Shown: piece by piece, positions 57,090 to 64,000 of the stretch
Layout: each line of letters opens with the position of its first letter
Position numbering within the stretch: the stretch's first letter is position 1
Assembly (NCBI GenBank): GCA_947561715.1
Contig: OX387202.1
Span: forward strand, 1,922,001 to 1,986,000
DNA: 64,000 nt
Reading direction: 5' to 3'
Source: Ascidia mentula
Lineage: Eukaryota; Chordata; Ascidiacea; Phlebobranchia; Ascidiidae
The notes under the pieces: model-generated
The model's database searches: none
What the model was told of the DNA's origin: nothing
The model's input: the letters and a program-made list of their open reading frames with translations, nothing else
Program-made: the position numbers and the translations under genes

Positions 57090-58510
57090 GTTCAGTGAGG
57101 TCGCCACAGGATCCCTCCAGTGGCGGGCAGTCGTCACGCCTGGTAACGTTCTGGTGGGCGTACGTGACGTCGAGGTCTTCCCGGCGGCTTGGGTTGCGCT
57201 ACCTGAACTGGCACGGACAAGTCATCGTGCTCTGTTTCCAGCCGATTGATGGATACGTGTTGGTCGCGACCGCCAATATCAAGTGTAAACGTCTTGGCTG
57301 CTCGTTGCAACACCTTATAGGTACCGTAAGACGCAGTTGAAGAGGTCAGTGGGTGTCTCGTCGTGACGAATTTTGGAACGCTTACGCAAACCTTGTTATG
57401 TCTCGACATGGGCGTCGGAAGCAGCTGAGATCTTCGGAGTGCAAGCAAACGTGATGTGGGTTCATTTGGTGAAATGAATTGCTCAGCAACAGCCAATGTT
57501 GAGCCATAAACCATCTCCGCTGAAGTTGTCTGCAAATCAAGTTTTGAGGTAATTCGTATTCCCAACAACACCCAAGGTAGGCATGTGGGCTGTAATACGG
57601 AAACGGGATATCCAATGGTAGATGAAAGCGCGTGCGCACGTAATCCTGCGTGGGAATTGCCTCTGGCCAGCGAGTAAAACGGTCTACCACCGTGAGTAAA
57701 TACATCTTGCCTTGACATTGTGGTAATGGCCCAACTATGTAAATGTTGACATAAATGAAACGGTTTGACGGACGTGGATATTCCTTTCATGACGCTTTGA
57801 TGTGCAGTTGTACTTTGGCTCGCTGGCATAAGAGTCACTGCCTCACCCATAGACCCGCTTCCTTGCGCAATCCATGCCAAACAAACTTGGAGGTAATAAG
57901 CTGCTTATGATGATGCGGATAGACGGGTGAGAATGTCCATGAATAACGTCAATCACATCCATGCTTCTGGGACGACCGACAGTGGATTACCGAGTGACAC
58001 CTCGCATAAAAGCTTAACACCTGGAATGGTAACGTCCTGAAGATGAAGCCCAAAGCTGTACGATGCGTCTGTACCTCGTAGGTTGGTTGCACTGTTGACA
58101 AAGCTTCAAACTCGAAATCCAAGGTTGGCGTTTGCAAAGTAGACATGGTAGCATTCTAAAGGGCATCGGCTGCTTTGTTACTTTTCCTGTTGATTTGCTG
58201 CACATCAGTGTTGAACTCCGATATCGCCGAAAGATGTCGCTGTTAGCGTGAAGACCAAGGCTCTGTGATTTTTTCCAAACCAAAAGTGAGAGGTTTATGG
58301 TTTGTGTAGGCAGTAAAATGTCGACCATCAATAAAGTATTGTAAACATCAAATAGCTGAGTGAAGTACCAACAGTTCACGATCAAATACGCTGTAACTTG
58401 ATTTCGGGCTTCCTCAGCTGAAGGCTGAAGAACGCAAGTGGCTGCCAGTTGCCGTCGATAAACTTTGATGGTCAGAAATCGGAATATACAAACATCAACC
58501 ATTAAGCTTT
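57090..58510 (-). mobile_element. Ty3/gypsy pol fossil, long copy
   Basis: The longest gypsy fossil of the blocks. The minus strand covers the RNase H end, integrase pieces ([14 protein letters not shown], then WVLLGIRITSKLDL) and the pol tail (RPRRHVRPPERYQA). Related to the whole element at 32.4 kb. Broken in several places. The part from 57433 is duplicated at 1-1030. Confidence 0.85.
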
Positions 58511-58672
58511 CAGCGTAACGAGACAGTTATTTATATCGGTAGAAAAAATATTTATGTCAAAGTTAAATAATTATTATTATTTTGTTTCGCGTTGCCAAAC
58601 TGTAGTTTCAATACCATCCATTTGTATTGTTGTTATTCATACCATGTTTTACTTGGATATTATTTCATGCAG

Positions 58673-58834
58673 CTGAAGATGCTCAAACTCTCGGGCAACA
58701 ATATAGAAGACCATGGCGCGGTTTACGTAGCAGACTGCATTCAAAACATTGAACAAGTGGATCTGCGTGGATGCGGTCTGACAAGCGTTGGTGCCAAACA
58801 TCTATACGAGAAGATTAAACTGTTGAAGAAACAA
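58673..58834 (+). CDS. NLR leucine-rich-repeat exon L7
   Basis: A 162-nt phase 0-0 exon encoding LKMLKLSGNNIEDHGAVYVA and IEQVDLRGCGLTSVGAKHL. The last codon is CAA rather than CCG, giving CAA|GTGAGT. Exposed residues SG and RG. Very close to L1, as expected from the block duplication. Confidence 0.87.
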
Positions 58835-58973
58835 GTGAGTGATTTCATGTCTATCCAAAGCAACAATATTTATGTTTGTATTGCAATGCAAAAACATGCA
58901 CGAAAATGTCAGCGTACTAGAGGTGTCGTGCGTTAGGTTTATTTGTTTTATAAGAGGTTCTGTCACGATGCAG

Positions 58974-59240
58974 GATTCAAGCTCTACTAATTTGCTTTTT
59001 CTGAAATGTACCAAGGAAGCTAAGAAGAAGCTGCTGAAGAATCTCGCATCGTCGTACATGTGGAAACCAACTAAACAAGCGATACTTCGATGTTGCAGCT
59101 GGGCTCATGAAGCGAACGATGAGGAGATTACTTCATTCGTGTCCTCCTTACTCCCAGATGAGCTCAACCTCAGTAACTCAACACTCCCCCCGACCGACCT
59201 CGAGAATCTCACCTTCGTGATTCAAAGGAGAAGCGAACCG
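58974..59240 (+). CDS. NLR NACHT-tail exon H7
   Basis: A 267-nt phase 0-0 exon (GATGCAG acceptor, GTAAGA donor) encoding DSSSTNLLFLKCTKEAKKKL, SWAHEANDEEITSFVSSLLP and LENLTFVIQRRSEP. The intron before it is short (139 nt) because part of the sequence seen in the other blocks is missing. Confidence 0.75.
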
Positions 59241-60120
59241 GTAAGATGTTGTTTATGTATTTTTATACCAGTGAGATATTAGTCCAGTTGTGAGACTTCG
59301 TAACGTAAATGAAAATTTTTCATGAGTGACAAATTATAAATACAAATTATACAATACTTGACTGCCAGGGATTTGGGCACAAATGCAAGTGTTTTCCAAC
59401 TAATGGACCGTTACCCCCAAATGGGTCAAATACTATTTATTTTTGGTGGCGGAAATGTGTGGGTGTATTTGTTTTCTTTCATAATAACATCGATTATACC
59501 CAGTTGTTGCAAGGAATGTACTTGAACAAAAAAAATTAATCAATTGAAATTTGCAAGGGTTTGGTTGTTCGTGTTTGTGGCATAATATACTTTAAGTTGT
59601 TTTTGTCATTCAAGGTTTCATAAATTTCTGCATGTTTTTGTCGGAATAATGAAGCATGCTGCAATTATTGAAAGGGGGGCGCTAATGAAAATGAATGGAA
59701 TTATTGGAGCACAGGACGAAAATAGTTAAGAAACCAAACTGCTTTAATGTTTGTTTTTGTTTTCGTTACAATACCCAGTTGGTAAACATGTATGTTTCCG
59801 GTCGTGATTGGTTCTTTAATTTCTCCAGAATCTACCCCTTTAGTTGGCATTGTACTCTGTCAGCGACACCAATTCATTTTGATAATAAGTTAATGTTATT
59901 AAATGTTTCAAATTGAAGTCAACTGATTTGTTAGCAATATTGAACAATTGATTTCGAATGCACGGGCATCCTCAGTTTCTGCAAATACGAAATTACCAGT
60001 AAACACAGGTAGCTATACGGGAATTGGCAAAATAAGAAAAAAAATTAAATAATAAATATAATGGAATAAATAAATCTAAGTAAAAAGCAAAAAGTCCTGT
60101 ACTACTGCCTTCCCTATGCA
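59241..60120. other. Type A intron sequence, no gene
   Basis: Near-identical to 1901-2780. No coding signal. Confidence 0.6.
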
Positions 60121-61300
60121 CTACACAGCAATGGAAGGCGTTGTGACTCCAGTGGCGCTAAGATAGAATTGGGCGAATGACGGGAACACGCAACACAACA
60201 ACACCCCAGCACGAACGTACGACGTAAACACAACACAGAACGTGATAAGAGCAATGATAAAACCAATGAACAGATTTACGTTGCAACCGAAGGACGCATC
60301 AATTAAACATCTAGATGTTATTCCCCGAATTCTGGGAGTGATCATTTTTTGGACTTGCTTAGAGATTTTCCCATTTGGCTTCGCAAACATCCAGTCTGTT
60401 GACCATCGGTTGTTCCACAAATGTCACTGAAAAAGAGCTGTCAATGTGCTGGTGTTGACCTGACGAGGGGTGCGCACCTAAATAATGGTGGCGCAGGGCC
60501 GTCTTTTCGGTACTCCCCGCTTTGCCTGTTGTCATGTTCCAATCTGACCTATGTTGCGTCCATCGTTTTGAGAATTTATTTTTAGTCTGATCAGCGTACT
60601 GCTCATGACAGATTTGGCACGATGCAACGTAAATGCCATAACTTGCACAGGTTAGGTGTTGTGTTAGTTTGTATTGTTTTTTTCGTCGTTAAATTGGTCG
60701 TTTCAATAACCATAGATTTATGGTTGCCATGGTGTCCGCACATTGGGCACCGTCTGCAAGCGTAACTCCCCGCGGGGCTGCTGCAGTCTGTTTGCAATGC
60801 CAGTTGCCGGTAATTGTTCAAAATATTTCCTAAAGACATCGATCGTTTGTAAACAATTCTTTCTTGGCTTTTCAATTCTTTCTCTTTGTGCGTTAGTTTG
60901 AGCATTTGAGGAAAGGCGGTGCCCCAAGCAATCATCGAGATTTGCCCTTTTCGATGGCATCACGCAAGCGCTGTGTCCAAGTTCGTGCCTCTGCAATATT
61001 TGCATTAATTGCCTTCTTCGAGAAGCCCGATTTGATACACTTGTCCTGAAGTTGATCCGGGCTTTGTAGGTAGTTGTCTTGTCTTTCATTCAGGCGATGC
61101 AAACGACATGCTTCACATAGAGTAATGGACTTGTAATTGTGTGCGGGTGATAATATGTTCCATGAAGGACACAGCGCTATTTTGCTGTCTCCTTAACAAT
61201 GTTTTGGTGACAAACCCAAAGCTAGATTCGCAATCCGGGTCGTGCTACACATCCAGAAACACTACGGAAGTGTTGTCTTCCTTGATGCGAATTTGACGGA
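60121..61300 (-). mobile_element. Penelope-like fragment, right copy
   Basis: The best copy of the type A Penelope fragment. The minus strand shows KELKSQERIVYKRSMSLGNI, ACRRCPMCGHHGN and a GIY-YIG-like stretch (YGIYVASCQICHEQYA) with KRWTQHRSDW. Interrupted; a remnant. Confidence 0.7.
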
Positions 61301-62740
61301 ACACAATCCGCAGTTCTGCAGATGTAAATTCTTCCGATCGTTAGTCGAACATTCTTACGCATTTATTTGAAACGATTCGATGTCCATACCATTACACCTC
61401 TAGTTTTCTTTGCCCAGAATTGTTTTAAATCCAACTCACGCCCGTACTTTATGCATGATGTGAAAGCGTTGTTTCCATGGACATCAGGTTTGCTCGTAAC
61501 TTGAATAATGCTGGAATGTTTAAGATCAAACGACGATCATGTAACCCCAGTTTTAGAGTGATGCACATTACCTCGTTTTAATGGGAGGTCCCGGAAGTAC
61601 TAATGTAAGCCATATTACAGGTGTGTCTTTTAGGCGTAAACAAATCGGCGTCGGTAATTGCACACGCCTCGTCAGTGCTTCACGTTGTTAAAGAGTTTGG
61701 TGAAAACTTCCTTTTACGCCCACATCGCGGTTGACGGTTGCAGATGGCGATGCATGACGGTGGCGTATTCACACCTGCAGTGCGGTTGGCGCCAAAGCGA
61801 AAAATCATTTCAATATCTAAAACACCATGAGCGTCTTTGTGTCGTAAAAACTTTGGTACGAAACTTCATTTAGTTTTATTAAGCGACAAAACAAGTTGTT
61901 ATTAACGATTAACATAATAATCAACAAATTAATCATGTACAGAGCGTTACTTAGAACATATGTATTATTCAGTTCGCTATTACTGTTGTAACAGAGAAAT
62001 GACTATGTTAGTGGCACTGATCCAGAAGATTTTTTAAACCAAACGATTTTAACAAAGGTAAAAATTAATCAACGCAAGGCAATTTAATCCATTGCGATTA
62101 ATAACAATACATGAAATATTTTGTGATAACTTATCACCAAACACTCAATTTATAAATAAAATCTGGTAAAACCATCTTAACTTAATCATAACAAGTCGAA
62201 GGAAAACAAGTTTCCAATCACTGCAGCTGACGGAAAAGTTGAAATCAGATTTAACTCCGTCGTCAACCGCTACAAGCGAGAAAATCACGCCGTCGTCAAC
62301 CGCTGGTGTGAATGCTTTGACGCTTGCCGCGTTTAGAAAACCGCGCCCACAGCCGCTAACCGTGACTGGTGTGAATTTCGTGATATTTTGAAATGATTAT
62401 AACGAATATCGTATTACGCAAGCGAATTCGCACCTAAAAATATAGTCAACGCTATCAAGATTTCTCAAAAGATCATGGTTGAATAAAGGAAAAAGGGGAA
62501 AAAATGGATCAACATCGTTATATAATTTAACACAATAACACGGCGCTAAACGAGGTCACAGTGTTTGTGCATTATTTGCGCTGAGCACTTTTTAACAGAA
62601 AAAACCATCAACGGTAAATTGAAAGAAGAAAAAGAAAAGCAACATTTTTTTGGCCAGAAATCGGCATCGAACACAAATTACTTGGGTTAAGTCAAGCACG
62701 ACCACTTTCCATTACAAAAACATTTAGTTCGTTTAGTTCG
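61301..62740. other. Type A intron sequence, no gene
   Basis: Counterpart of 3991-5400. AT-rich with the same GC-richer patch. No coding signal. Confidence 0.6.
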
Positions 62741-63256
62741 AACTCATCCAACATGTTCACATGATACGTCCGCTCATTCCCATTGACATCCCGAGAAAAA
62801 TCATTAAGTTTTATCGCAGGTTCACCGCGAACTCATCCAACATGTTCACATGATACGCACGTTCATTCCCATTGACATCACGAGCAAAGTCATTAAGTTT
62901 TATCGCAGGTTTTACGCGAACTCATCCAACATGTTCACATGATACGTCCGCTCATTCCCATTGACTTCACGAGCAAAGTCATTAAGTTTTATCGCAGGTT
63001 TCACGCGAACTCATCCAACATGTTCACATGATACGTCCGCTCATTCCCATTGACTTCACGAGCAAAGTCATTAAGTTTTATCGCAGGTTTCACGCGAACT
63101 CATCCAACATGTTCACATGATACGTCCGCTCATTCCCATTGATTTCACGAGCAAAGTCATTAAGTTTTATCGCAGGTTTCACTCGAACTCATCCAACATG
63201 TTCACAAGATACGTCCGCTCATTCCCATTGACATCACGAGCAAGGCATTAGGTTTT
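62741..63256. repeat. 89-bp minisatellite, about 6 copies
   Basis: Same unit as 5955-6312 and 55621-56583, with a local variant (ATTGACTTCACGAGCAAAG) spread over neighbouring units. Confidence 0.9.
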
Positions 63257-63765
63257 ATCTTGTAAACACAAACCGAGTCTTGTTGAAGTAGCTTACTGTA
63301 GTTAGTGACGTTGGTATTTTCACATACGCCATGTTCAGTACAAATCTGTTCAACTGTTGGACCTTCTATATAGCAAATTAAAGGGAGGAAACCCTGTCGA
63401 TTCTTGCGAAACAGAAGCAAAGTCTAAAATGCCTTTGGTTTCATCTTTTAACGTTATCACAATTGACAAACCGACTTAAGAAGTTGTTCTCAAATTGGGT
63501 TTTATCAGTCCTTACGAACCCAAGTGATTTTAGGGGGTAGCGAATATTTCTTCTTACATCGTGCGAAATTACCTTGAATTGTTAAAATCAATTAATGTGC
63601 ATTGTTAATTGCATCCTTTATGTCAGACTGAAAGAGTTTAAATGCATGCGAACAGCGGTTTAACAAAAATAGATTCGAAAAATGCACACTGCACGCTTCG
63701 GTGCTCACAGTTTGTGGCACGTTCAATGACGTCGCGACAGGACCCCCTCCAGTAGCGGGCAGTCG

Positions 63766-63984
63766 TCACGCCTGGTAACGTTCTGGTGGGCGTACGTGAT
63801 CTCGAGGTCTTCCCGACGGCCTGGGGCGCGCTACCTGAACTGGCACGGACAAGTCAACGTGCGCTGGCTTCAGCCGATTGATGGATACGTGTTGGTCGCG
63901 ACCGCCAATATCAAGTTTAAATGGATCCGGAAAACTGAGGCGTGGATAAACGAGGAAAGACGCCAATAATTGAAACGTTGGCAA
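63766..63984 (-). mobile_element. Ty3/gypsy pol C-terminal scrap, right edge
   Basis: Same pol tail as at 6826-7044 (RPSGRPRDHVRPPERYQA). Fossil. Confidence 0.8.
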
Positions 63985-64000
63985 CAGTCATCAGCTGTGG

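Larger units (their letters stand above)
57433..64000 (+). repeat. Type A segmental duplication, right copy
   Basis: Direct repeat of 1-7060, cut by the window end. Because the left copy passes into the B-cassette array, the right copy may do so outside the window. Confidence 0.9.

Noticed and set aside
1-64000. tRNA, rRNA or other structural RNA genes
   Set aside because: None was recognised by eye. Short cloverleaf-like pairings were not convincing.

Overview
The window looks like a chordate invertebrate genome, most likely a tunicate such as Ciona. The basis is the style of the NACHT/LRR receptor exons, compact introns, and homologues of two animal genes (HELLS and C18orf21). This assignment rests on recognising protein families and was not tested by a search. 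The window is dominated by an innate-immunity NLR locus that has been repeatedly duplicated and filled with mobile-element remains.

Left part (1-30.6 kb): a series of plus-strand, 162-nt leucine-rich-repeat exons (1239, 8253, 17311, 21665, 25588), plus one NACHT-tail-like helical exon (1634), ending in a divergent LRR exon with a stop codon (30414). The LRR exons sit in repeated cassettes. A 'type A' block occupies 1-7060. Four 'type B' cassettes of about 4 kb follow, to about 28.1 kb. Between the exons, mostly on the opposite strand, lie Ty3/gypsy fossils, two families of Penelope-like GIY-YIG fragments, adenain-like protease scraps and short tandem repeats. A 4.7-kb DNA transposon with two genes (transposase and DUF4806 protein) has split cassette B1 at 10536-15235.

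Middle (28-45 kb): unrecognised minus-strand exon candidates (28.5-29.6 kb); a young, whole-looking Ty3/gypsy element (32431-36462) nested in an older repeat; the 5' part of a HELLS-type SNF2 gene on the minus strand, carrying an unexpected Tudor-knot/chromo-barrel segment; head-to-head with it a complete four-exon C18orf21 (RNase MRP subunit) homologue (38971-40327); and a 1.8-kb tandem repeat, 2.3 copies, with a small conserved coding exon.

Right part (45.7-64 kb): a second NLR gene. Its first exons carry an amyloid/RHIM-like segment rather than a death-fold domain, exon 4 encodes the NACHT ATPase (49056-50707), and two [LRR exon + NACHT-tail exon] modules follow (52129/52517 and 58673/58974). 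From 57433 to the window end the sequence repeats 1-7060 in direct orientation, so the right locus probably continues into another LRR cassette array.

Main point: all LRR and tail exons have phase-0 ends, and the LRR copies differ chiefly at the exposed residues of the LRR beta strands while their introns are near-identical. That is the pattern expected of a receptor array diversifying by cassette duplication.
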